Source of the DNA: Antedon mediterranea
Taxonomy: Eukaryota > Echinodermata > Crinoidea > Comatulida > Antedonidae
NCBI RefSeq assembly: GCF_964355755.1
Contig: NC_092672.1
Coordinates: 15,126,501 to 15,190,500, forward strand
Direction: 5' to 3'
Length of the DNA: 64,000 nucleotides
Each line of letters starts with the position of its first letter. Position 1 is the first letter of the stretch. The position numbers and the translations under genes are program-made. Below are positions 23,010 to 35,853 of this stretch, piece by piece. Under the pieces are notes generated by a model. That model did no database searches. It saw nothing but the letters and a program-made list of their open reading frames with translations, and was not told where the DNA came from.

Positions 23010-25240
23010 TTAAAGTAGTGCCACTCTCAGATAGAAAAATTGTTTTTTTTTGTGTATCTCAAATATAATAATACAGTTTAATTATATATGAAAAAACCTC
23101 AATTCTTAAAATGTTTATTGAACAGCCACAAACACTCAAACGCAGATTGTTGATTATATTTATTTATATATATCTTTATTTGAATTGACTTTTTGTACAT
23201 ACATTGTTATTATTATGAAACCAGCCATCTAATGTGATACGTTTGACTTGTGCCAAATCTTTTTGTTTGCGTTTTCTTCCTTTCTCCTTTCTCTTGAGGA
23301 GAATCGATGTCGAAAATAATGCGTAAAAAGTTTGATATGCGGCCTCTGTAGTATGTGAAATGATCTATTTTTAGAAGTTTAACTAGAGATCATGATGTCA
23401 CCTCACGATGCTCTTTGATTGGCCAGCTTTGACATTCGTATGCCAATCGTAATATAGCTCTAGGAGCCGGGGGCCGGTTGGGGGAAAAAAATCGTCTTGG
23501 GGAAATTTTCTTTTTAGATGCCCGGAGATAGCATCTGAGGTGTTTGGCCGGTCTATTCTTGTCATATAATCCAGTCACATGAATTTTGTGACCTTTGACC
23601 ACAATTACGCATTGATTCTGTTAGCAATCGTCGTTTGATATGGTTTTTTTATATGATATTTTATATTCTGAATATGACTGTAATTTCGCTATTTAGCTTT
23701 AGCATATTTTAGCCATGTAGACTGTACCAAAAGGGGAATTTTTTTATAGACTACCATATACATTTAATAATTTAAACTGTAATCATTTTAATATTTTTAC
23801 TGATGGTCATTTCAAAGAACCTGTTTGATTAATCTACAGTATTTATTATTGTTATTATTATAATCTTCACTATTATGGTCATCATCTTAAATTTTCTCAT
23901 TTTCACAGATCCTTATCTGTATAGTTTCAAATTGATTAATACATTTTCAGTATATCATATCTAATATTTGGCTGTTGTGTTTATATAATATATATAAATA
24001 TATTTAGATCACCTGGATAGAGTGCTCAATACACAGAGGTAGAGTTAAATATATAAAACGATACATACCTATTTATTCACTACAAGCTTGTTTTATATGG
24101 CCAGCAAAGTGGTTATTTATATATGTATACATAAGTATATTATATTGTTACTTGTTTTTTATTTTGAATTTTGTTATGTATCATATAGTGGTAATTATTG
24201 CTGTTGGTTTTGAATGAAAAAAGAAAAATAGAAAGGGTTTATACATTTGTTTGCTATTCTGTATATAATTTGACAGACAAGAACAAATTCTGAACGACCC
24301 AGTGATATACTGAAAGTTAATTAATGAAGAAAATATATTTTTTGTATTATAAATGTAGGCTAGCAAATCTTTCATGAAAACTAATCTTGCACATATTATG
24401 GAAATGCATAGATTAATTTAGTCCATTCAAGGTTGTCCTTTCACATTCATTACTAAATGGGGATTACTTGAAATAATTGATGTAACAGAGTCAGAGTCAA
24501 TTGTAAGCCATTAGCTGAGTGGCTAATTCATATTCTAATATTTCCGCGCCGCACCTTTAGGCAGTTATATTCACGGAGGACGGAAACATTAGGATACTGT
24601 ATCACGCAGAAGCTTATACTTACTATGGCTGAAAAAATGGGTATTTAGAAACTCAGACTGGACATTCGCAAACCCCAAAGCACGTCTGGGAGAAGACAGT
24701 CTATGAAATGAAATGTATGCAGACAGTAGTCTGTGAGACCTGTTCAATGTCTTCCATTTGGCTGTCAATATTGCTAAAACAATCCTTCCTCTAGTATGTT
24801 TGTCAGCGACTGGGAAATTAGAAATTGTGTTTACTGGATGGAATGTTGGGGTATGGGAGTCACTACGACCTTAGGGAGTAACGCCTCTACCCTGGAATAT
24901 GTACAGTACTATAGTTTAGTTTAGGACTTTTAGGACTTCGTTTATATTCAGATAAAGATATTTACTACAGTACTGATATTAAACAAAATTAAATGATAAT
25001 AAATCATTATTTTTTATATTAAATAGAACATCAATAAAAAAAACATCATGGCGTTTTTTGTTTTGTTTTACATACCTTGATGAAATTACTAATAAATTAC
25101 TAATATTTGTATTTTAGTAATAGTTTTACTTTTTATCAAATGATTTCCATCTATTTAAGATTATTGTTGAGTTTGGAATTTCTTAATTAGGCCTAATGAA
25201 GTGAACCTAACTTGCTGTTGGATTTGTTATCATCATCTTT
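23010..25240. other. gene-free stretch
   Basis: AT-rich with a slightly GC-richer patch at 23380-23600. Frames are short and unsupported. Nothing recognised. Confidence 0.45.
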
Positions 25241-25245
25241 AAATT

Positions 25246-25911
25246 TATGGAACGCCTCCTCTGCCTTCAGTTCACATTTATCATGCAGTACACACCAATC
25301 GTCATGCATGCAGTACACACCAATGGTCATGCAGTAAACACCAATCGTCATGCAGTACACACCAAACATCATGCAGTACACACCAATCGTCATGCAGTAC
25401 ACACCAAACGTCATGCAGTACACACCAATTGTCATGCTGTACACACCAATCGTAATGCAGTACACACCAAACATCATGCAGTACACACCAATGGTCATAA
25501 ACATCACGTGGTATTTGATTTTATCGATAGTTACCAGTATAAATTACGCAGTATTTCACTGCATGACGATTGGTGTGTACTGCATGACGATGGTGTGTAC
25601 TGCATGACCATTGGTGTATACTGCATGACCATTGGTGTGTACTGTATGCACGACTGCATGACCATTGGTGTGTACTGCATGATGTTTGGTGTGTACTGCA
25701 TGACGATTGGTGTGTACTGCATGACAATTGGTGTGTACTGCATGACGTTTGGTGTGTACTGCATGACGATTGGTGTGTACTGCATGACGATTGGTGTGTA
25801 CTGCATGACGATTGGTGTGTACTGCATGACGATTGGTGTGTACTGCATGCATGACGATCGGGTGTGTACTGCATGATAAATGTGAACTGAAGGCAGAGGA
25901 GGCGTTCCATA
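25246..25911. mobile_element. Tc1/mariner-like MITE with 21-bp minisatellite arms
   Basis: TA dinucleotides (25246-25247, 25910-25911) flank an element starting TGGAACGCCTCCTCTGCCTT and ending with its exact reverse complement. The first 50 bp of each end are identical in inverted orientation. Both arms then consist of 21-bp tandem units built on CACCAATCGTCATGCAGTAC and its complement (about 10 units left, 14 right), meeting at a 60-bp centre (about 25497-25557). The whole 662-bp element can fold on itself. TA duplication plus inverted ends fits a Tc1/mariner MITE. All open frames here, in five of six frames, are products of the 21-bp (7-codon) periodicity. Confidence 0.85.
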
Positions 25912-26164
25912 TAAATTAGAGACTATTTGTATGATACGCTTTGTTAATCAATGGTTTCCTCAAAATATAAGTTTGTGATGACCATCGCATGAGAAACCTT
26001 TACTAATGTGAAGTGTATATTAGATGTAATTAGCATAGGTTATAATTCTCTGTTTATTTTTGCTGTTTATTATACCGACTCAAGCTGCTTGAATTTAGAA
26101 TTAAAAAACAGATCATTTCAACATTATTAGATCTTGTTTGAAGAATAATACATTAGTACAAAAT

Positions 26165-26623
26165 AGTGGCTCTAGATTTAATTAAGGTATACTATATTAA
26201 TATACAGGATGACATACTAGTATATCTGCCAGAAGGGTTATCATGCATTTCTTTTGTCCCACTCCCCCAAATATTTTTTTATTTAGTGAAACTAGACTAA
26301 TGGTGGAGCTGAAGTGGAAAGTAGGTAAAAATAACATTAACACTCCCGTGTTCAATATAGTGCCATTATTTTCGGGCATTATTCCTAAATATGTTCTCGC
26401 CTCATGGCTCGAGATTTAATTAGGGTATACTATATATCATACAGGATGACATACTACAGTCTATCTACCTGAAGGTTTATCATGCACCTCCCTCATCTCC
26501 CCACCCACCCTCTAATGTTTTTTTATTTATTCTCACTAGACTAAAGTGGAGAGTGGGTAGAAATAACATTCACACTCTCGTGTTCAATAAAGAGTTCCAT
26601 TATTTTCGGGTATTATTCCTGTT
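26165..26623. repeat. tandem duplication of about 230 bp
   Basis: Segments 26165-26389 and 26401-26623 align along their length (shared ACAGGATGACATACTA and CCATTATTTTCGGG) with many substitutions and small indels: an old duplication of non-coding DNA. Confidence 0.8.
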
Positions 26624-26629
26624 CTCACC

Positions 26630-27780
26630 AGCCTGAATGTAGGAGTGCTTTAAAATATATTTTTCAACAATTTTATCAAATCCATTCTATGTAGTGTCTC
26701 GTTTGGCACACCATAGTTAATTGTTAGTAATCAAGCAATAAATAGAAGTAGTTGTTTACAAAATCATGTTTTTTATTTTATTCATTCGACACATTACACT
26801 ATAAGCAAAGAGTAAAGAGGTTTTGAAAATAGAAATAGAGAAAAGATGCTACAAAAGGTCAATCAAATATTAATAGTGGCACTCTATGTAATTAATATTT
26901 TACAGAATAAAGCACATTGCTCATTATATATTTATTATAATTATAATTTCATACAGTAAAATGAATGATATTGATGAGGATGATGTACATATTAATAGTT
27001 TAGTAGGTACCTTTATAGCTGAATGCCATCTGTAATTTGTCTAAAATTCGTCTTTCCAACTATATAGGTTGGATTAAATCTTTTGTGATAAATATGTGAT
27101 CTATTTTTTAACAAATGACAATAATATATCAGCAGAAGTATAATTCTTCATGAAAAGTTGCTAGTTGCACCTACAGTTACATAAAGCTTCATTACAAGTT
27201 TATTTTTAGGACTTTTATCACAACAAAAGATTTATGAAATAGTTAATTGGATTGCAAAAGAAATTAAAGTTGTAGATCTGATGTAAATAAATCATAATAA
27301 TAAATTAATCATGGTTTTTTATTTTTGAAAAATTTCAGATTGTGAAAAAATAAAATAAACAAATATAAGTTTAATTAATTGTTTGTCTTATGCTTGTTAT
27401 ATCCATTTATTGTCTCATGTAAATATAATAATAATTCATATAGCACCAATTTCAAAAAGATGATCAAAGGCGCATTGTATCCAAAAATTTGCTAAATAAT
27501 AATTTATCTTAAATGAGTAAAAAGTGGGCGAAAGTTTTACAAAAGAAGCGTCCATCGTAAGTCTTAGTGCGGAAACAGGCAGCAGATACCAATGATTTTT
27601 TAAAGAAGAAGAAGGCGACGAACAAATTGGGTGATTTAGGATGGACGGGAAAAAACTAAAGCTTTAAATATAGAGCACTAAAACTAATTTTCTTGCATAA
27701 AGTAAATGTTTCTTTTGTCCTATTACAGTAAAAGCACTGAAAAATGTTTTTTATCTATCAAATTTAATAATGTATTTTAC
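26630..27780. other. gene-free stretch
   Basis: AT-rich. The last 250 bp (27530-27660) may belong to the LINE that follows, but no protein motif is visible there. Confidence 0.4.
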
Positions 27781-27784
27781 AAAA

Positions 27785-29412
27785 GACGTAACTCAGCAGA
27801 TAATAATTGAGAAACAAACTCTGGTGGAACTAAACAAGGCTATTGAAGTCTTGGCTTGCGGTAAAGCCCAGGCAAGGACGGATCCCCCCAGAGATCCTCA
27901 AGGCTGGTAAACGCTCCACACTACTACAAAACCTACACGAGCTTCTGCTACAATGCTGGGAAGAAGGTTCAGTACCCCAGGATATGCATGAAGCAAACAT
28001 CATCACACTGTATAAGAACAAAGGCGATCGCAGCGACTGAAACAACTATCGTGGAATATCCCTTCTTAGCATAGTAGGTAAAGTCTTCACACATGTTGTA
28101 CTAACTAGATTACAATCACGTGTCTATCCTGAAGCCCAGTGCGGCTTCAGAGCTGGAAGATCAACCATCAACATAATATTCTCAGTGAGACAACTGCAAG
28201 AAAAGTGCCGTGAGCAGAGGCAGCCACTGAACATGACCTTCATAGATCTATGTCAGCAGAAAAGGTCTCTTCTCCCTATTACAAAGGATCGGATGTCCTC
28301 CAAAGCTTCTGGGGATGATCACCTCCTTTCACAATGACATGCACAGTGTTGTTCAGTATGATGGCTCATCTTCAGATCCTTTTCCCATCAAGAGTGGAGT
28401 GAAGCAGGGGTGCGTTCTCGCGCCTACACTCTTCCGCATATTCTTTTCCCTGTTACTATCATATGCCTTTCGTCAGTCAAACCTACCTACATACTCGAAG
28501 TGACGGAAATCTCTTCAACCTTGCCCGCCTTCGTGCAAAGACCAATGTGCGACGTCTACAGAGTTGCTCTACGCTGATGACGCTGCCATCACAGCCAACA
28601 GTGTAGAAGCACTCCAGCGCCTCATTCACATGCATGCGAGGAGTTTGGCCTTAAGAAAACGAACGTTCTAAGTCACGATGCCGCCAATGCTCCTGAAATC
28701 AAAATTGGCGATTATACCCTTGAGGTGGTGGACAAGTTCACTTACCTTGGTTCCACTGTTTCCAGTAACCTCTCATTGGACGCCGAACTCAACATCAGGA
28801 TCGGAAAAGTGACATCTCACCTAACAGATAAGGTTTGGAAAACCGCATGCTGACCATTAACACCAAGATGAAGATCTACCAGGCTTGTGTCCTAAGCACC
28901 CTATTGTACAGCAGTGAATCATAGTCTCTTTACACCCGCCAAGAGCGCAGATTAAATTCATTTAATCTTCATCAAATGGCAGGATCATGTCTCAAACAAG
29001 ACCGTTCTAACTCAGGCATGCTTGCCCAGTATGTACTCACTGCTTACCCAGAGACGGCTTTGATGGCTGGGCCATGTGAGACGCATGGATGACGGTAGAA
29101 TGCCCAAGGACTTACTCTATGGTGAGCTTGTCACTGGAACTAGACCCAAAGGAAAGCCCATGTTACGCTTTAAAGACGTATGCAAGCGTCATCTGAAGTT
29201 GGGAAACACAAACGTCACAAACTGGGAGGCTGTTGCCTCCGATCACAGTATGTGGAGATCCACTATCAAGATGTATGTCCAAACAAGCGAGAGTGGACGC
29301 GAAAGGAGAGAGCATCCTCTGCTCCAACCGACCAGGAGCCGATGTACATCTGCCCAAAATGTTAAAAATTATGTCGCTCAAAAATTGGACTTCTTAGTCA
29401 CAGCAGGCGCTG
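27785..29412 (+). pseudogene. non-LTR retrotransposon reverse transcriptase (decayed)
   Basis: Translation, moving between frames, gives ordered RT landmarks: PPEILKAGKRSTLLQNLHEL near 27880, then NNYRGISLLSIVGKVF (28047), CGFRAGRSTI (28140), GVKQGCVLAPTLF (28398), a catalytic-box remnant near 28570 (YADDA-like codons out of frame), FTYLGSTVSSNLSLDAELN (28738), then the C-terminal RRMDDGRMPKDLLYGEL block (29079). It ends in a zinc-finger-like C-x2-C...H-x4-C segment (29354-29412) that carries a stop. The N-terminal endonuclease is absent. Many frameshifts and stops show it is dead. The RRMDDGR...KDLLYGEL C-terminus recalls a widespread invertebrate LINE group; clade assignment is inference. 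Confidence 0.85.
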
Positions 29413-29416
29413 TTAA

Positions 29417-29491
29417 CCTGGGGCTGAGTTGACTTTAGGCCGACTTGACATGGGGCCGAGATGGTTTAGGGCCGAGTTGACCTGCAGCCGT
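29417..29491. repeat. orphan end of a foldback element (16-bp GAGTTGAC units)
   Basis: About four units of the type GAGTTGACTTTAGGCC, ending in GGGCCGAGTTGACCTGCAGC. This matches the right end of the foldback element at 59005-59697. The opposite arm is not present here. It begins five bases after the stop codon of the LINE. Confidence 0.8.
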
Positions 29492-29499
29492 TGCAATGT

Positions 29500-30870
29500 T
29501 GTCATAAACATTACCAATGTTCCTATTTGTAATGTAAAACAGTGTGTGACACCCAAATTCATAATCATCAATAACTCATTTTCTAAAAATTCAACTTAAT
29601 TTACTGTCGAATACGAGTTACATCCTTTATGTCCTATAAAAACCTACATTACGTAAATGTACATACTCTCTTTTATTGCCCAGGTGGTTCTCGAATGCAG
29701 AAATTTTGATGTAAATAACAAGAAATAATCAAAATGTACACAGAGCAAATAAATACAAGCACGATCATGGAATTGTGTATCCAAATATAATTGTCACTAT
29801 GGAAATTTAAAAATGAGTGCAAATAAAATGTTTACAAAATTCAATTCGTCACTTTGACGAATTCTAAGTGATAATTGTGATGGAAGATAGCTTTACTGAA
29901 ATTTAATTCTAAAAATACGTTAAAATGTGAGAGCAAAACTTGATGCCTATACGCTTATAGTGCTGTTGAGTTGTAGAAAATTAAAAATTTAGAAGCTCGC
30001 TGCGTGGTCTTTGAAATGTGTGTACCTTTGACGACAGAGATGAGAAAACTACTTTTTAACTTCAACTGGCCATAGATGACTTCACAACATTTTAAGTCAA
30101 AATATGTACATGAAATAATATCTACAACTCAATGGCTTCCAGATTAAGTTTTAAAAATATGGGGGTCATCGTGAATAGAATGAGATTTGTTTAAAAAAAA
30201 TTGTATTTTCCTAAGTAAAGTGCATGCAAAACATGTTTTAGTGCAGTAATTTTTTAAAAATCAAGCTTATCATTTAAATTGTTAACGCCCGACACGCATG
30301 ACCTTGTGTATGCATACGTTTTTATTTGCTTATATAGCCTTGACCTGAAGTTTATGTATATTTAGTTTGATTGATGTAATGACGAGTTATACAGATATGA
30401 CCAAGTGCGATTTCACAAAATGGCATATAAATAACGTCACGTATGTGTTATCACGATGAAAAGCTTTTACAAATACAATTTTGAAATTTTGGTGATCATT
30501 AACTTTTTGAGATAATTGTTAGACAAACTTATAGTGCACAGAGAGAAATAAAAAATTGAATAGTTCATACAATAACAATAGTTGATCATTTTATTCTAAA
30601 TGATCACATAATAAATTGTGTGGATGGTATTGGTCTGCTAAATTCCTGTCTTAGTGCATGATGAAGTGTGGTATCTTCAGAATTATAACATTCGTGTCAT
30701 ATAGGATTTATCCTTACAACCACGCCTTACAATTTAAGGAATATATATATATAGCATACAGTAGTATATAAATCATACTGTAAATGGTAGAAACAATGCT
30801 CATATTCTGAACATGATCTCATAATCGCGTCGAGCGTAGCTCATTGGCGAAAGTTCCATATTTTTTAGTT
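29500..30870. other. gene-free stretch
   Basis: AT-rich. 29676-29780 resembles the dispersed repeat at 4855-4990. No gene is seen. Confidence 0.45.
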
Positions 30871-30875
30871 GTATG

Positions 30876-30881
30876 AAAAAA
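30876..30881 (-). terminator. Pol III terminator (T6)
   Basis: Six A's on the plus strand give TTTTTT directly after the discriminator base of the tRNA-like sequence on the minus strand, the expected Pol III stop. Confidence 0.6.
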
Positions 30882-30953
30882 TGCCTCTGGCGGGATTCAA
30901 ACCTGCAACCTCTCGCTTACAGGGCGAGTATCATACCACTAGACCACAGAGCC
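30882..30953 (-). tRNA. tRNA-Thr(UGU)-like gene or pseudogene
   Basis: The 72 nt fold as a cloverleaf without an intron: 7-bp acceptor stem (one G-G mismatch), D arm with GG in the loop, anticodon stem CTCGC/GCGAG with loop CCTGTAA (anticodon UGU, 30919-30921), 5-nt variable loop, and a T arm with one A-C mismatch. TGGTCTAGTGG matches the A-box consensus fully, and GGTTTGAATCC matches the B box at all but one base. A T6 terminator follows. Against function: position 33, almost invariably U, is C, and two stems carry mismatches. The body resembles metazoan tRNA-Pro more than tRNA-Thr. Either a recently decayed tRNA or a tRNA-derived repeat head. Confidence 0.65.
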
Positions 30954-30959
30954 ATATAT

Positions 30960-33900
30960 GGTATTATCACAGATTTACTACATCTTACTAATTAATATCT
31001 TGAGTTATATTTTTTAATGTAAAGAAGTGTGGCAAGGTACAAATTAATAATATACAACATAGATATTTAGATATGTAATACATATAATTGTTTATCCGCA
31101 CTTGGCGGATAACCCTTGTTATTTTCAGGATCTTTTTTTTTTTTCAGTATGTTTTTTTTTCTTTTCCCCAAATTCTTTGCAGTGTATCTCTAATGCTTGT
31201 CAACAGAAGATTTTATAAATTTGTCAGAAGATTGACCTGTAACTGTAGATGTGCAAGAAACTTCGTTATATGACGTAGAGTCGCACGATTTTATGAAATC
31301 TTATGGTTGATCATAAATTATGAATAAAAATTCATTTTTCAATGAAAATTTACAAAAGTGTATTTGAGTCTCGGTTGGGGCGACTTTTTCTCATTCTCAC
31401 AGATTTCCTCATCTTTATCGTATAAAAATAATATATATATATAAATCCAAAGACAAAATACTGAAAAATTGACAATGCTGTGGGTATCAGTGGCTGGATC
31501 TCAATGGAGATACAAAAAAAAGTGCGAAAAGCTAAATCAATATGATAAATTTTTTGATGGGGGTGTCTAAATCCTGTTTATCCCCCGCCTGGATAAATAA
31601 AACAAAATTATAAATCTACAGCTAGCCAACAATGATTGGGATGGAGCTCAGAAAATTTTGAAAAATAGAGCTGACTAGGTCCCCACAAATTGGATTATAC
31701 TATATGAAACAAAATATATAAGTCTCCAGAATTTCTGCACCCCTCCACTGAAGTTAAATACAATTGCACAAATTAGGCATACTGACGATCCATTTACACT
31801 TCAGTGCTATTGTATTTAACTTAAGTTTGATTAAAATCTGCATTTAACTTAAAAGTGTAATTACAATTGTACTTCAGTGCAAATAATTTAAACTTAAGTT
31901 GAATGTATTGCACTTAAGTTGAATGTATTGCACTTAAGTTGAATGTATAGGTGAATGGTAAAACGGCTTGCCGTAAGAGCGTAATGGTCCAGAGCAACTA
32001 ATCAGCTTTGGAAGGCCCCTTAGGAGTCAGAGAGAGGGGGAAAAATGACATACGCCGGCAATAGTTTAATTTTTTTTATTCAAAGCATTTCATTCACTTC
32101 GAAAGAAAATTATTCAACATACTGTAGTTTCGTTTATCATTGAAATAATTAATATTAATGCACATGCAGTGTGTTTTCTGTCTGTCTGCAATTAATATGA
32201 ATATTTTATTCTCAAGGAAAAAATTTGCTTTACACACAGTCAATTTATCTTACCTATTATATAGATGAACTTCTTGGTTTACATGAAGTGTGACGCATAT
32301 CCTCATATACTCATGTGATTTGAAAATGAATAATTTAATCCTTCTGCTAATTGGCAAAAACACATCAATGGTTTCTTATACATAAATAACATTTATGAAG
32401 TTAATTTCATCCAAATCAATAGAAAGAAGAATTTTTATATAAATTGTCTGACATTATTATTATACAATGACTGAGCCGATAGATAATTATATTATTCTTT
32501 ATGAACACAATGCAGGATCTGCCCTGCAGATTCCCCATCTAAAATAATGCATAGTGTGTCAATGGTGACGGTCTAATGTAAAGATGAAGGAAATATTAAA
32601 AGTATAACATACAGTACATTTTTTTTATACTACATATCAACAATAAACAAAAATGAAACTGATCAGGACATAACAAATTATGTTTTAATGTTGAAGACCA
32701 GATTTTAGCCAGATTGCATGGTTTTTCTTATGCATCTTTAAAAATCTCAATATAAATATTTTCTATACTGGTCAACAGCTTATGGTAAGTCAAAAACTCA
32801 CCGGTACCAATCGATCGCCCTTGCTGGAAATTGCTAAAAACACCAGCAATTGACGGGTATGAAAAAAGTTACTTGCACAAGAATTTGTATGCATGTGCTC
32901 TTTGCATTTGCAAAAAAAAAAATTTGTATCTATAGTGTATAATATGTATATTTCAACTGAATTTTATTGTGCAAACTGAAACATTTACTTTTTTGTTCAA
33001 CTTAATTTCATATATATATTTTAGTATTATTAAACCAAAAATCAAATTCAATGAGTATAAATACTTTAGTGACATGCTCAAACTGCTATTTGAATTGGTC
33101 TGTAAACCTTGTGAATTTTATATACACTATTTATTTTCAACATTTAATTATGTTAATTTGCAATTTGGCCACCACATGTAATAATATGGTTGTTCAACAA
33201 AAAAAATAATCTACCTTATTTTTGTAGATTCACTCACCATTCCCTTTGAAAATATAGCTCAAATTTTTGGTTTGTTAATTTGCCTTCCTTTATGAATTTG
33301 GAGAAACTCTGCGCATAGCCTAGCTTTATAAAATAATAACAATAGCATTGTTAAAGAGTCAAAACTGTACCACAGATGGGGTAAAATCATTTATTGGGCC
33401 CGGCCCGATTATCTTGGCTTAATCGTCTATTGTGGTTCCATTCTTGATAGAACCTTGTTGGCTTGATCACTCTGAACTGAGTTTGATTGGCTGGGTCTGT
33501 CATCCGTGTTTCCGATATTCTGACAACCAACACAATACATGCAACCTGTGTAATCCATTTGATTTAGGGTTGCGAGAATTTCCATGATTTAGATTTAGAG
33601 TCCGACTGAAGCACAGCATCATCATTTTTGTGTATGAGAAGTGCCTTAGTGTTCATCTCGGTGTTTTGTTTTGAATTGTGTTGAGTTGCATTTAACGCTC
33701 AATGATTTGAATGTCTAAGAAAACTTAGAGGTTAAAAAAAAACACTGAACACATATTTTCTGTTTATTATTATAATTTGCATACCATCTAAAATGCTGGG
33801 AATAACAACAATAACCTATAGTAATATATGGCAGGTTGTTTTTGGCCTATAAATTAAAATATTTATTATTTTTTTTAATTTATATTTTATTTATTTTATC

Positions 33901-34000
33901 AAAACTAACACCAACGAAAGTTGCCACTTAAAGGTATGACACAGAAAACAGATACAATAAATACTCTATGTATGAAGCAAACTTATATAAATATATGTTA
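30960..34000. other. gene-free stretch
   Basis: AT-rich. Short direct repeats CACTTAAGTTGAATGTATTG (three copies, about 31890-31950) lie beside related CACTTCAGTGC and TTTAACTTAAG words from 31790, probably a small unidentified repeat. No coding or RNA feature is otherwise seen. Confidence 0.45.
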
Positions 34001-34009
34001 AATTGTAAA

Positions 34010-35720
34010 AATTAGCCTATTGAGTACAGTTTAAAAAAAAAAGAATAATGAGTCTTGAATGACGAATAACTATTGAAAAAAAAACATTTGTATTGGACTC
34101 ACTTATAGTTGAAATACAAAGAAGGCAAGCGTGTCTGAAATGGAACATAAAAAGTGGACTTAACTTTAGTTTTACAAGAAGGAGCATGTAAACTGAAAAG
34201 AGAACAGCAGTCACAACTAAACAAACAATTTACTCTTGTAAAATTAAATCAGACACACTTCTTCTAAACTTATAAGTTTCAAGACAATTAACAACATCAA
34301 AACGTTGAAAAAGAAACCTAACAAACTTATTTTGAACACGTTGTAGCCTTGTGACATGAATATCAGAAATTGAATTAAAAATAACAGAGGATAATTCTAG
34401 ATTAGGTCTATCAAGCGTTTTAAACAAATTAACATGGGTTTTTGGTAGCTACCCTTACAGTGCCTCCAAATGAAGCCAACCATTCTATTACTCCTACTAA
34501 CAATGTGGTCAATAATATGCTTGGAAAATAACAGTTTGGAATCGAAGAATATTCCAAGATCCTTATGGTATTGGACTTTGTCTAAGTTCTGATTATTAAT
34601 TTGATAATTAAACAAAATGGGTTTTGATTTAAGAGTAATATTCATTGACTTACATTTGGAGGCATTGAGTTTCATACCCCAAGATTAGACAACTGCACTA
34701 GACCATCCAAATCCTCCTGTAGTAATACTAACCAAGATTAGACCACTGCACTAGACCATCCAAATCCTCCTGTAGTAATACTAACCAAGATTAGACCACT
34801 GCACTAGACCATCCAAATCCTCCTGTAGTAATACTAACCAAGATTAGACCACTGCACTAGACCATCCAAATCCTCCTGTAGTAATACTAACCAAGATTAG
34901 ACCACTGCACTAGACCATCCAAATCCTCCTGTAGTAATACTAACCAAGATTAGACCACTGCACTAGACCATCCAAATCCTCCTGTAGTAATACTAACCAA
35001 GATTAGACCACTGCACTAGACCATCCAAATCCTCCTGTAGTAATACTAACCAAGATTAGACCACTGCACTAGACCATCCAAATCCTCCTGTAGTAATAAC
35101 CAAGATTAGACCACTGCACTAGACCATCCAAATCCTCCTGTAGTAATACTAACCAAGATTAGACCACTGCACTAGACCATCCAAATCCTCCTGTAGTAAT
35201 ACTAACCAAGATTAGACCACTGCACTAGACCATCCAAATCCTCCTGTAGTAATACTAACCAAGATTAGACCACTGCACTAGACCATCCAAATCCTCCTGT
35301 AGTAATACTAACCAAGATTAGACCACATGCACTAGACCATCCAAATCCTCCTGTAGTAATACTAACCAAGATTAGACCACTGCACTAGACCATCCAAATC
35401 CTCCTGAAGTAATACTAACCAAGATTAGACCACTGCACTAGACCATCCAAATCCTCCTGTAGTAATACTAACCAAGATTAGACCACTGCACTAGACCATC
35501 CAAATCCTCCTGTAGTAATACTAACCAAGATTAGACCACTGCACTAGACCATCCAAATCCTCCTGAAGTAATACTAAATCGTTGTTAGAAGATATAATAC
35601 GATATAATTAAACATCAACATGAAAATAAAAGAAATTTGGAAAATTGAGGAATTGTGGTAAAATAGTGTTAAATAATAAAGGACCTGAACCCTGCGGAAC
35701 ACCTGAAAGAATACCTGGTA
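34010..35720 (-). pseudogene. LINE reverse-transcriptase fragment interrupted by its own minisatellite
   Basis: Read on the minus strand from 35720: a segment with SGVPQGSGPLLFNTI (RT motif), then codons for LLQEDLDGLVQWSNLG, then about 17 tandem copies of those codons, then MKLNASKCKSMNITLK, KDLGIFFDSKLLFSKHI, a segment with SRSNRMVGFIWRHCKG, and HVTRLQRVQNKFVRFLF typical of CR1/Jockey-group RT C-termini. The YADD box is lost in a degraded stretch. The 5' half is missing and frames change repeatedly, so it is not functional. Its coding frame is broken by the 53-bp array. Confidence 0.85.
34680..35575. repeat. 53-bp tandem array derived from LINE RT codons
   Basis: About 17 nearly identical copies of a 53-bp unit (core GACCATCCAAATCCTCCTGT). 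One unit is 3 bp short (35094-35099) and a few carry single changes. The first and last units merge smoothly into LINE coding sequence on both sides, so the unit is a piece of that LINE. As 53 is not a multiple of 3, each copy shifts frame. Confidence 0.95.
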
Positions 35721-35853
35721 ACAAATTTGACAATTGACACTGTTATATAAATGAATAAATAATAAGAAAAAAAAAATATTTAAATAGTTTTATTCTAATT
35801 TTAGTGCGACAAATATTTACGATTTGATGGTAGTGTAGATATACAATAACAAC

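Noticed and set aside
25193-25910. Overlapping frames on both strands rich in CMTIGVY- or HTNRHAV-type repeats
   Set aside because: Products of the 21-bp period in both arms of an inverted MITE.
34680-35575. CRISPR-like array of 53-bp repeats
   Set aside because: No spacers: units are contiguous and identical. The unit is LINE coding sequence and the genome is eukaryotic.
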